From Acidobacteriota bacterium (lineage in GTDB: Bacteria; Acidobacteriota; Thermoanaerobaculia; UBA5066; Gp7-AA6), in contig JAIVJS010000078.1 in the NCBI GenBank assembly GCA_020199905.1, positions 1 to 55,480 of the forward strand: a DNA stretch of 55,480 bases, read 5' to 3'. A program made the position numbers and the translations under genes. Position 1 is the stretch's first letter; the number at the start of each line of letters is the position of its first letter. The notes under the pieces are model-generated. The model saw only the letters and a program-made list of their open reading frames with translations, was not told the DNA's origin and searched no databases. Shown one piece after another: positions 48,538 to 55,480 of the stretch.

Positions 48538-51141
48538 ATGAAACTTTGCCCCGTCTGCCACCGCTGCTTTTCTGACACCACGAGGGTGTGCGTCGAGCCC
48601 GCGCACCCCCCGCTCGTGGAGGGGCCGGGAATCGACCTCGAGATCGCCGGGACCTGGGTGCTCGAGCGCCTCCTGGCCGAGCATCCCTCGGGAGGCACTT
48701 TCTTCGCTCGGAGCCGGAAGACGGGCGAGACGGCGACGGTGATCGTCCGCCGCCCTCCCGTGCTCGAGGACGCGGACGCGTTCGAGCTCTTCGTCCGGGA
48801 GTCCTCGCTTCTCGCGGGGCTTCAGGAGGTCTCGATCGCCGGGGTCGAGGAATTCGGGCCGCTGCCTTTCGGCGGCGCCTACGCCGTGGTCGAGCCGGCG
48901 GGAGACGAGACCCTCCGGGAGCTCCTCGATCGCGAGGGCGGCCTGGCCGTTCCTCTCGCGGCGTCCATCGGCCAGCAGGTCGCGCTGGCGTCCGAGGGGC
49001 TGGCGCAATCCGGCGTTCCGCTCGGCGAGATCTCCTCCGATCGCATCGGCCTGCGGCGGCGCGACTCGGGTCCGGCCGCCCGCCTCGTCCGCCTTCCGGG
49101 TTCTCCGCTCGAAGGCGGCGCGAGCGCCGAGATCCCGGCGCTCGGCGCGCTCCTCTACGAGATGCTCTCGGGCAGGCGGCCCGCGACCGGCGGGAACAAC
49201 GCCGTCCCGCCGCCCCCGATCCAGCGGGCGCGTCCCGATCTTCCGGAGTCGCTGGGGTGGCTGGTGATGCAGTGCCTGCACCCGAGCGCCGGCGCGAGAC
49301 CGCGATCCGCGGCCGAGGTCGCGAGGAGGCTGAAGCCTTTCGAACAGTTGACGGCCGAGCCGGCCGGGGAGTCGCCTCGTGCTCCCGCCGCCAAGCCGGC
49401 ACGCCCCATCGCCGCCGCCGCCGCCGTCGCGCCAGCCCCGCCGGATCCGCTTCCGGTCGCCGCGCAGATCGAGCCGGTTTCCGCCGCCCCGGTCGCGCTC
49501 GCCGCGCCTTCGGCGCCGCCTCCCGTGGTCGAGCTCGACACCTTCGACGCCGCGGCCGCGGAGCTTTCCGCGCCGCCCCCTCCGTCCGCGCCGGACCTGC
49601 CGGCTCCGACGGGGGAGCTCCCCGTACCGGCCGCCGACCCGCCGGGCGAGGCGCCGGATCCCGCGCTCGAGCAGGATGAGGAGGAAGCCGCCGCGCCTCT
49701 CGCCGCAGCCGCTGCGGCCATCGCCTCGCTCGTGAGCACCGACGACGACTCCCCGCCGCCGAAGCCGCCTCCGGCGGATTCCGCGATCACGGCGGAGATC
49801 CCGATCCTGCGTCCCCGATACTCCTACCGGGCGACGCCTCCGCCGAAGAAGACGGAGGAGCAGACGGGGCCGCGCCCGATGTTCCTCGAGCCGCCCGCGC
49901 CCGCGTTCGTCTCGTTCGAAGATCCGCCGCCGCCGCCTCCTTCCGAATCCGTCAGGCCGCGCTCGCCGGCGTCGTCTCGGTCTTCCTTCGGTGCAAGCGC
50001 CGGCTCACTCCCGTCGCTGTGGCAGCCGGCTGCACCGCCGCCCCCCGCTCCTCCTCCGGCGTCTCCTCCGTCCGCGATCGCGCGGGGCGCCCGCGCCGCG
50101 GGGTCTCCGTCGGAGGTCAGGCGCTCGAAGGCCGGTGGAAGCCCTCCGCGGCAGATTCCGATCTCGGCGGAGCCGAGCGACCCTCCCGCGTCCGCCGATT
50201 CGTCCGCATCACGAGATCGCCGCAGATTCCCGGCGGCTGCCGGCTCCGGGTCGGGGGCCACCGTCACGCCGATCGGAGCGGTCAAGAATACGGGGATCGA
50301 CGGCGTCACCATCGGGGAAGAGGGAAGCCCGCTATTCGAGCCGCCGAAGAGGGGCCCGCGTCCCGGAGTGGTGTGGGGCACGGCGGCGGCGGTCGCGGCT
50401 CTCATTTTCGGCCTTTTCTGGTTCGTCATCGAGGCAACGCCTGCCCGGCGCGCGGCCTCGAGCCGTGTCGCCGCGCGGGCCGTCAAGCCGGTCGAGCCCC
50501 CAGCTCCCGCCGCGACCGCGCAGGCGGCGCCCTCGACGGCCGGTCCGCGCTCGCTCGGCCCGCAGCCGGCGCCTGCCGCGCCGCCGGTCGCGGCGGAGGT
50601 GCCCGCGGTTGCCGCGCCGTCTCGCTCCGACCCGGCCCCCGTCGCCGCCTCGCCGCGCACGGGCGGCCGCGACGCCAAACCCTCCGTACCGGCGGCGCGC
50701 CGCGCCCCGTCCCGGGTCGCCCCTCCCGCCGCCGTCGCCGCCGGAACCTCGCGGCATGGCGGAAGCGGGAGCGGCCTGCGCGACGCCTTGGACGCCTGGA
50801 TCGACTCCACCAACGCGCGCGATCTGTCCGGCCACATGCGGTTCTACCAGCCGCGCGTGAACACCTTTTACCTGCAGCGCAACGTGTCGCGCGACTTCGT
50901 CCGCCGCGAGAAGGCGCGTCTCTTCGACGGAGGTCCGGTCTCTGTGGCGGCCGGAGAGCCGGAGATCGACCCCTCTCCGGACGGTCGGACCGCGACCGTG
51001 CGGTTCCGCAAGCGTTACGCGGTCGCGGGAGGGCAGGGCGAGAAGCGGGGTGAGGTGCTGCAGGAGATGCAGTGGATCCGGACGCCGGAGGGGTGGCGCA
51101 TCGCCGGCGAACGGGATGCCCGCGTGATCGCCAAACAATAG
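48538..51141 (+). CDS. Membrane pseudokinase with zinc-ribbon start and extracytoplasmic NTF2-like domain
   Basis: 867 residues. The N-terminus KLCPVCHRCFSDTTRVCVE is a CxxC ribbon of the kind found in acidobacterial signalling proteins. Residues 35-270 keep the kinase layout (EFGPLPFGGAYAVVEPAGDE, then LGALLYEMLSGRRPA as the APE/F-helix region), but the beta-3 Lys is lost (VIVRRP), the HRD site reads PLGEISSDR, and no DFG is present, so it should not phosphorylate. About 340 residues of Pro/Ala/Ser linker follow, a membrane span near 610-632, a second linker, and from about 746 an NTF2/SnoaL-like domain (LRDALDAWIDSTNARDLSGH). Probable scaffold or sensor. ATG 48538. Confidence 0.85.
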   Translation: MKLCPVCHRCFSDTTRVCVEPAHPPLVEGPGIDLEIAGTWVLERLLAEHPSGGTFFARSRKTGETATVIVRRPPVLEDADAFELFVRESSLLAGLQEVSIAGVEEFGPLPFGGAYAVVEPAGDETLRELLDREGGLAVPLAASIGQQVALASEGLAQSGVPLGEISSDRIGLRRRDSGPAARLVRLPGSPLEGGASAEIPALGALLYEMLSGRRPATGGNNAVPPPPIQRARPDLPESLGWLVMQCLHPSAGARPRSAAEVARRLKPFEQLTAEPAGESPRAPAAKPARPIAAAAAVAPAPPDPLPVAAQIEPVSAAPVALAAPSAPPPVVELDTFDAAAAELSAPPPPSAPDLPAPTGELPVPAADPPGEAPDPALEQDEEEAAAPLAAAAAAIASLVSTDDDSPPPKPPPADSAITAEIPILRPRYSYRATPPPKKTEEQTGPRPMFLEPPAPAFVSFEDPPPPPPSESVRPRSPASSRSSFGASAGSLPSLWQPAAPPPPAPPPASPPSAIARGARAAGSPSEVRRSKAGGSPPRQIPISAEPSDPPASADSSASRDRRRFPAAAGSGSGATVTPIGAVKNTGIDGVTIGEEGSPLFEPPKRGPRPGVVWGTAAAVAALIFGLFWFVIEATPARRAASSRVAARAVKPVEPPAPAATAQAAPSTAGPRSLGPQPAPAAPPVAAEVPAVAAPSRSDPAPVAASPRTGGRDAKPSVPAARRAPSRVAPPAAVAAGTSRHGGSGSGLRDALDAWIDSTNARDLSGHMRFYQPRVNTFYLQRNVSRDFVRREKARLFDGGPVSVAAGEPEIDPSPDGRTATVRFRKRYAVAGGQGEKRGEVLQEMQWIRTPEGWRIAGERDARVIAKQ

Positions 51142-51190
51142 GGCGGGAGGCGGAAGGCGGCGGGAGGCGGACGGAGCGCGACTTCGGCGA

Positions 51191-51760
51191 CTAGGTTTCG
51201 CGCTTGCGCCGGTAGGTCCCCGTTCTCCCCCCGCGCTTTTCCATCAGGACGATCTCCGCGATCGTGATCGAGCGGTCGAGCGCCTTCGCCATGTCGTAGA
51301 GGGCGAGGCAGGCGCCGGCGACGGCGGTGAGTGCCTCCATCTCGACGCCAGTCCGGGCGGCGGTTGACGTTGTCGCCGTGACGGTCACGGAGGAGGTCCG
51401 CTCGTCAAGCTCGCATTCGACGGTGACGGAATCGAGAGCGATCGGATGCGCCAGCGGCACGATCTCCGCGGTCTTCTTCGCGGCGAGAATCCCCGCCAGG
51501 CGCGCCACCGCGAGGGCGTCGCCCTTCGAGAGCCTCCCGCCGGCGAGCGCCCGGAAAGCGGCCCTGTTGAGGCGCACCGTCCCGCGCGCCGTCGCCGTCC
51601 GCCGCGTGGTCGGCTTCGCGCCGACGTCGACCATTCGCGCGCGGCCTCGCGCGTCGAGATGGAGCAGGCTGCCCCGCAGGGGGCCGGTCGACCGCGGCCG
51701 TCGGGGGCGCTTCGGTCCCCCGCCGCCAGCGCCGCCGGAAGACTCTCCGGATTCGCTCAC
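51191..51760 (-). CDS. moaC: Cyclic pyranopterin monophosphate synthase
   Basis: Forms cPMP from the MoaA product in molybdenum cofactor synthesis. 189 residues: an unusual Gly/Pro/Arg-rich lead of about 30 residues, then HLDARGRARMVDVGAKPTTR, AEIVPLAHPIALDSVTVECE and GVEMEALTAVAGACLALYDM with the active-site Lys in KALD. GTG at 51760 is preceded by GGGAGGGAAG. If the lead is not translated, ATG-like starts inside (MVDVG) would be too short, so the GTG is used. mobA lies 28 bases upstream on the same strand; moaA and moaE are not in the window. Confidence 0.9.
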   Translation of the reverse strand: MSESGESSGGAGGGGPKRPRRPRSTGPLRGSLLHLDARGRARMVDVGAKPTTRRTATARGTVRLNRAAFRALAGGRLSKGDALAVARLAGILAAKKTAEIVPLAHPIALDSVTVECELDERTSSVTVTATTSTAARTGVEMEALTAVAGACLALYDMAKALDRSITIAEIVLMEKRGGRTGTYRRKRET

Positions 51761-51788
51761 GCTTCCCTCCCCCGGCGCCGGCGCGCTC

Positions 51789-52379
51789 TCACGCGCGCTC
51801 CCTCGCCGTCGCCCAGTCCTGCACCGTGTTCAGGTTCGTGAAGGCGTTTCCCGAGGGATCGAGGGCCCGCCAGGCCGCCTCGGAAAACGCTTCGGCGCCG
51901 ACGTCTTCCGCGAGACCCCGCAGCGAACGGTCGCCGTCGCGCGCTCTCCGGAGGGCGCCGGGCAGGGACGCGCGGCGCCACACGCCGGCGAGCGGCTCCA
52001 GCCTGCCAGCGACTTCCGGAAGTACCGCTGGCGCCTGGCTCTCGAGACTCCGCTCCGCCAGGGCGCGCGCCAGGGCGAGGGGAAGGAGAGGCAGGTCGAC
52101 GGCGAGCACGAACACGCGGTCTTCCGCCTCTTCGAGCGCGCGCACGAGCCCGGAGAGAGCCGACCGCTCGCGCTCGCCGTCGAACAGCACCAGAGCGGGC
52201 GCGACGGAGAATGGCGGCGGGTCCCGCACGACGAGCCACACCGGCGAGAACAGCTCGCCGAGCCGCCCCGTCTGATGCTCCGCCAGCGTTCCGGACCCGT
52301 ACGGCAGCGCCGCCTTGGAAGATCCCATCCGGCGGGACGCGCCGCCGGCGAGCACGGCGGCAGGCATGGCAATCCGCAT
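51789..52379 (-). CDS. mobA: Molybdenum cofactor guanylyltransferase
   Basis: Transfers GMP to molybdopterin, making MGD. 196 residues: AVLAGGASRRMGSSKAALPY is the nucleotidyltransferase signature (LAGGxSxRMGxxKA), followed by LVVRDPPPF and the metal site VFVLAVDLPLL, and AFTNLNTVQDW near the end. ATG at 52379 (MRIAMPAAV); ATG 52367 is also possible. The upstream sequence has a TCGAAA heptamer array. moaC follows. Confidence 0.92.
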   Translation of the reverse strand: MRIAMPAAVLAGGASRRMGSSKAALPYGSGTLAEHQTGRLGELFSPVWLVVRDPPPFSVAPALVLFDGERERSALSGLVRALEEAEDRVFVLAVDLPLLPLALARALAERSLESQAPAVLPEVAGRLEPLAGVWRRASLPGALRRARDGDRSLRGLAEDVGAEAFSEAAWRALDPSGNAFTNLNTVQDWATARERA

Positions 52380-52439
52380 CGACGGAATGCTAGCAGGTGC
52401 CGCCGCCGCCTCCCCAGGCTTCCGCGCGGAAACGCCGGG

Positions 52440-52470
52440 CTCGAAACTGAAAACTGGAACTCGAAACTCG
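52440..52470. repeat. Heptamer array (CTCGAAA/CTGAAAA family) in the mobA-glycosyltransferase divergent gap
   Basis: CTCGAAA, CTGAAAA, CTGGAA (one base short), CTCGAAA, CTCG. The glycosyltransferase start at 52486 follows 16 bases later with no clear Shine-Dalgarno site. Confidence 0.65.
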
Positions 52471-52485
52471 CTTAGCATCCCGGCC

Positions 52486-53154
52486 GTGATCTCCGTCATC
52501 GTCCCGGTTCGAGGGGAGTCCCGCGAGATCGCGGAGCGATTCCGCCGGATCGCTGTCGACGCGCGCGCGGAGCTCCTCGTCGCGGACGGCGGGGGCGACC
52601 CGGCGACGACCGAAGCCTTCCGGAAGATCGGCGCCCGCGTCATCGGCGGCGATGGCACCCGCGGCGCGCGGCTCGCGGCCGCGGCGCGGGAGGCGAGAGG
52701 GGACCAGCTTCTCTTCCTTCATTCCGACTCTCGGCCGCCCGAGAACGCGCTGGACGCGGTGGCGCGATGCCTTTCGAACGGCGCGAGCGGCGGCGCGTTC
52801 TCGCTCGCCTACGAGAACGCCGGCCCCGGACTCCGGTGGATCGCGGCGTGGGCGAACCTGCGGTCGCGGTGGCTGAAGCTCCCCTTCGGCGATCAGGGCA
52901 TCTTCTGCCGCCGGGAGGCGTACGAGACGGCCGGTGGATTTCGCGATCTGCCCGTGTGCGACGACCTGGATTTCGTGCGCCGCCTGCGCGCGGTCGGGCC
53001 CTTCCGGATCCTGGCGGACAGGACGACGACGTCGCCCCGCCGCTACGATGAGCGAGGGGCGCTTTCGCAGGTCCTGCTCAACTGGCGCGTGCAGGCCGGG
53101 TATTTCGCCGGGGTCTCGCCGCGCACGCTCGAGCGCTGGTACAACGGGAAGTAG
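52486..53154 (+). CDS. Family 2 glycosyltransferase, TIGR04283-like
   Basis: 222-residue GT-A protein. ISVIVPVRGESREIAERF opens the fold, ELLVADGGGDPATTEAF supplies the first acidic pair, DQLLFLHSDSRPPENAL the metal-binding DSR, and WLKLPFGDQGIFCRREAYE the acceptor-side motif. This compact form is the one called TIGR04283, which in some bacteria goes with arsenosugar synthesis; no arsenic genes are nearby, so no function is claimed. The start is a GTG at 52486; starts further upstream run through the repeat array. Confidence 0.85.
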   Translation: MISVIVPVRGESREIAERFRRIAVDARAELLVADGGGDPATTEAFRKIGARVIGGDGTRGARLAAAAREARGDQLLFLHSDSRPPENALDAVARCLSNGASGGAFSLAYENAGPGLRWIAAWANLRSRWLKLPFGDQGIFCRREAYETAGGFRDLPVCDDLDFVRRLRAVGPFRILADRTTTSPRRYDERGALSQVLLNWRVQAGYFAGVSPRTLERWYNGK

Positions 53155-53155
53155 C

Positions 53156-53190
53156 CGTCGGCCATCGGCTCTCGGCTCTCGGCTTTCAGC
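53156..53190. repeat. Heptamer tandem array (NNTCRGC family)
   Basis: Five perfect-period units CGTCGGC, CATCGGC, TCTCGGC, TCTCGGC, TTTCAGC, starting two bases after the glycosyltransferase stop, in the gap to the convergent SPFH gene. Confidence 0.85.
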
Positions 53191-53199
53191 AGACCGCCG

Positions 53200-54051
53200 C
53201 TATTTCGTCGTGTCGTTCCCCAGGATGATCGGCAGGCCCGACTTCGGGTTGCCGATCACGACCACCTTCGTGTTGGACGACATTGCCAGCTTCTCGGTCG
53301 CCTCGATGCCCTTCCACTCCAGGAGCTGAGGGCTGATTCCCGCCGCCACGATCTTCTGGAAGTCCGAGATGCCCTGCGCCTCGATCCGCTTGCGCTCCGC
53401 TTCCTGCGACTCCTTCTGGAGGACGAACTTCATCTGCTCGGCCTCCTGCTCGCGCTTCAACTTCTCCTGGATCGCGTTCGCGACCACCGCCGGCAGGCCG
53501 ATCTTTCGCAGAAGGACCGCGTCCGCGATGATGCCGCGCGGGAGCGACATCTGGTTGAAGAGCGTGAAGATCTCCAACGCGATCTTTTCCCGCTGCGCCG
53601 AGTAGAGGGCCTTCGCGTCGTAGGACGCCGTGATCTCGCGGATCGCGGCACGGATCTGCGGCTCAACCACGCGGCTGGCGTAGTCGCTCCCGACCGTCTT
53701 GTACATGAGGGCGGCCTTCGAGGGATCGAGACGGTACAGAAGCGAGGCTTCGAGATCCATGATGAGGCCCTCGCGCGACGGAACGTCCGCGGTCTCCTTG
53801 AGCTCCTGCGTCTGAACGGAGAACTTGACGACCCTGGTGAATGGGATGACGAAGTTGACTCCGGGAGTCAGAACGCCCGGCGAAACCTTCCCGAAGAGGT
53901 CCTTGACGCCCACGTGCCCCGCGGGAATCACTGTCAGCGGGTTGCCGATCAGGAACAGGATCAGGGCCGCGACGCCGATCACGAGGACCCGAAGGCCGTG
54001 ACGCCCGCCGGGCATCTCAGGACTCGCGACGCCGAACAATCTGGTCGCCAT
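53200..54051 (-). CDS. Prohibitin/SPFH-domain membrane protein
   Basis: 283 residues. An N-terminal anchor (LRVLVIGVAALILFLIG, about 20-36) is followed by an SPFH domain (VIPAGHVGVKDLFGKVSPGV, then QTQELKETADVPSREGLIMD) and a C-terminal coiled coil (EKLKREQEAEQMKFVLQKES). This is the HflK/prohibitin pattern; such proteins form rings or scaffolds in the membrane and often guard proteases. ATG 54051, with GGAGC seven bases upstream. It lies alone between a convergent glycosyltransferase and ribBA. Confidence 0.93.
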   Translation of the reverse strand: MATRLFGVASPEMPGGRHGLRVLVIGVAALILFLIGNPLTVIPAGHVGVKDLFGKVSPGVLTPGVNFVIPFTRVVKFSVQTQELKETADVPSREGLIMDLEASLLYRLDPSKAALMYKTVGSDYASRVVEPQIRAAIREITASYDAKALYSAQREKIALEIFTLFNQMSLPRGIIADAVLLRKIGLPAVVANAIQEKLKREQEAEQMKFVLQKESQEAERKRIEAQGISDFQKIVAAGISPQLLEWKGIEATEKLAMSSNTKVVVIGNPKSGLPIILGNDTTK

Positions 54052-54071
54052 GGGCGCTCCTTGATGAGAGT

Positions 54072-54234
54072 TGTCAGTTTTCAGTTATCAGTTGTCGTTT
54101 CCGGATTCGCGCCGAAGCCGACGCCGGACCCGTACCGAGAGTGGGTGATGAGGACGATTCTAAGCCGGAGAGAGAGGAGGACACGCGGACCCGGCACGCT
54201 CGACTCAAGACTGAGAACCGGGAACCGGGAACTC
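54072..54234. repeat. Two heptamer arrays in the gap between SPFH and ribBA genes
   Basis: TGTCAGT, TTTCAGT, TATCAGT at 54072-54092, and CTCAAGA, CTGAGAA, CCGGGAA, CCGGGAA, CTC at 54204-54234. The second run ends four bases before the ribBA stop. No terminator stem stands out. Confidence 0.75.
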
Positions 54235-54237
54235 GAT

Positions 54238-55452
54238 TCACACCATCTTCAGCAGGTGCCCCATCTGGTTCTTCTTCGCTTCGAGGTACTTGCGGGTCTT
54301 CTCCGTCGGGCCGATCTCCAGCGGAACGCGTTCGACGATCTCCAGGCCGAATCCGCGGATCGCCACGTACTTGGAGGGATTGTTCGTCATCAGCCGGATC
54401 TTCCGGACGCCGAGGTCCCGGAGGATCTGGGATCCCACGCCGTAGTTTCGGATGTCCGGAGGAAAACCGAGTTTTTCGTTGGCCGAAACCGTGTCGTGGC
54501 CCTGGTCCTGAAGCTCGTAGGCCTTCAGCTTGTTGATGAGGCCGATGCCGCGCCCCTCCTGAAGCAGGTAGAGGAAGACGCCCTTTCCCTCGGCGACGAT
54601 CTTCTCCATCGCGAGCGAGAGCTGTGCCCCGCAGTCGCAGCGGGAGGATCCGAAGACATCTCCCGTCAGGCACTGGGAGTGGACGCGAACCAGCACGGGC
54701 TCGTCTTCGCCGATCTCCCCGTGCACCAGCGCGATGTGCTCTTCATGCGTCACGTCGCTTCGGTAGGCGATGAGCCGGAACTCGCCGAAGCTCGTCGGAA
54801 GATGAGGGGCCGCGATGCGCTGCACCAGCCGCTCGTTCTGCATGCGATGCCGGATGAGGTCGGCGACGGTGACCATCCGGATCCCGTGCTTCGCGCAGAA
54901 GGCGGCGAGATCCGGGACGCGGGCCATCGTGCCGTCCTCGTTCATGATCTCGCAGATGACGGCGGAGGGATCGAGACGGCCGATGCGGGCGAGATCGACC
55001 GAGGCTTCAGTCTGGCCGGCGCGCTTCAAGACGCCGCCGGCCTGCGCCCGAAGGGGAAACATGTGGCCGGGGCGGGCGAGATCCGCGGGCCGTGTCTTCG
55101 GGTCGATCGCCGTGAGAACCGTTTCGGCGCGGTCGGCGGCGGAGATGCCCGTGGTCGTCCGGCCTCTCGCCTCGATCGAGACGGTGAAGGCGGTGCCGAA
55201 ATTGGACGTGTTGTCCTCGACCATCGGCGGCAGCCCGAGGGCATCGCACCGCTCCTCGGTCAGCGCGAGGCAGATCAACCCGCGCCCCTCGCGCGCCATG
55301 AAGTTGATCGCCTGCGGGGTGACCTTTTCGGCGGCGATCACGAGATCGCCTTCGTTCTCGCGGTCCTCGTCGTCGACCACGACAACGAACCGGCCCGCCT
55401 GGAGGTCGGCGACCGCCTCGTCGATCGAGGAAAAGGGGCTCTGGGCGCTCAT
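54238..55452 (-). CDS. ribBA: Bifunctional 3,4-dihydroxy-2-butanone 4-phosphate synthase/GTP cyclohydrolase II
   Basis: Supplies both precursors of riboflavin. The 404-residue product is full length. Residues 1-205 are the RibB domain ([42 protein letters not shown]). Residues 206-404 are GTP cyclohydrolase [20 protein letters not shown] with the three zinc Cys, [18 protein letters not shown], and [20 protein letters not shown] 55452. No other rib genes are in the window; only 28 bases lie upstream, so no riboswitch could be seen. Confidence 0.97.
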   Translation of the reverse strand: MSAQSPFSSIDEAVADLQAGRFVVVVDDEDRENEGDLVIAAEKVTPQAINFMAREGRGLICLALTEERCDALGLPPMVEDNTSNFGTAFTVSIEARGRTTTGISAADRAETVLTAIDPKTRPADLARPGHMFPLRAQAGGVLKRAGQTEASVDLARIGRLDPSAVICEIMNEDGTMARVPDLAAFCAKHGIRMVTVADLIRHRMQNERLVQRIAAPHLPTSFGEFRLIAYRSDVTHEEHIALVHGEIGEDEPVLVRVHSQCLTGDVFGSSRCDCGAQLSLAMEKIVAEGKGVFLYLLQEGRGIGLINKLKAYELQDQGHDTVSANEKLGFPPDIRNYGVGSQILRDLGVRKIRLMTNNPSKYVAIRGFGLEIVERVPLEIGPTEKTRKYLEAKKNQMGHLLKMV

Positions 55453-55480
55453 CCGGGCGATTTTCTCACGAACCCGCCGA

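Noticed and set aside
52486..53154. Arsenosugar pathway gene
   Set aside because: The TIGR04283-like family fits, but no arsenic methyltransferase or partner gene is nearby.
55453..55480. FMN riboswitch upstream of ribBA
   Set aside because: Only 28 bases are available before the window ends; nothing can be judged.

Overview
The window is GC-rich, gene-dense bacterial DNA with at least 45 protein genes on both strands and no recognisable tRNA, rRNA, CRISPR array, transposase or phage gene. The lineage is inferred, not shown. Eukaryote-type Ser/Thr kinases with C-terminal sensor or TPR regions, CxxC zinc ribbons at the N-termini of kinase-like proteins, an FHA-GAF-adenylate cyclase and Gram-negative envelope genes (RlpA, TonB-type protein) together fit Acidobacteriota best, possibly a Thermoanaerobaculia-like group.

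Layout. 1-8.1 kb: a response regulator cut by the window edge, then a leucine/acyl-CoA degradation set (HMG-CoA lyase, biotin carrier, biotin carboxylase, methylglutaconyl-CoA hydratase, carboxyltransferase, B12-binding mutase subunit). The biotin subunit is split into two genes. 8.2-13.4 kb: MOSC protein, RdgB, a membrane Ser/Thr kinase and an FHA-GAF-cyclase. 13.5-18 kb: arginine deiminase pathway (arcA, arcC, argF) followed by an SH3/TonB-like protein. 18-22.4 kb: rmuC, a zinc ribbon-purB-rlpA overlap chain and an SRPBCC protein. 22.4-23.4 kb: remnants of a molybdenum hydroxylase locus (XdhC and 2Fe-2S pieces). 23.4-31.2 kb: ogt, an ornithine cyclodeaminase-like gene with an apparent ATC start, a threonine dehydratase, an Fpg/Nei glycosylase, a large FAD oxidoreductase-polyferredoxin membrane fusion, a decayed membrane gene, a SnoaL-like protein and a GNAT. 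31.2-33.3 kb: a second Ser/Thr kinase with a TPR-like tail.

33.4-39.9 kb is a surface-glycan island (asparagine synthase and three glycosyltransferases, one with an internal deletion). It is flanked by long gene-poor stretches and its codon use looks less GC-biased, which suggests transfer. 40-42.7 kb holds an NqrB/RnfD-like membrane protein overlapping a DUF2330 gene, and a frameshifted leucine-rich-repeat protein. 42.8-48.4 kb is a chain of five genes with 4-base overlaps: moaB, a NamZ-MobB fusion, a HAD phosphatase, serA and ddl. It links molybdenum cofactor synthesis, muropeptide hydrolysis and serine/D-Ala-D-Ala synthesis. 48.5-55.5 kb: a membrane pseudokinase, moaC, mobA, a small glycosyltransferase, an SPFH protein and ribBA.

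The most striking non-coding feature is that at least 17 gaps carry short tandem arrays with an exact or near-exact 7-base period, in a few sequence families. The other strong candidates for new biology are the NamZ-MobB fusion, the FAD-polyferredoxin fusion and the pseudokinase.
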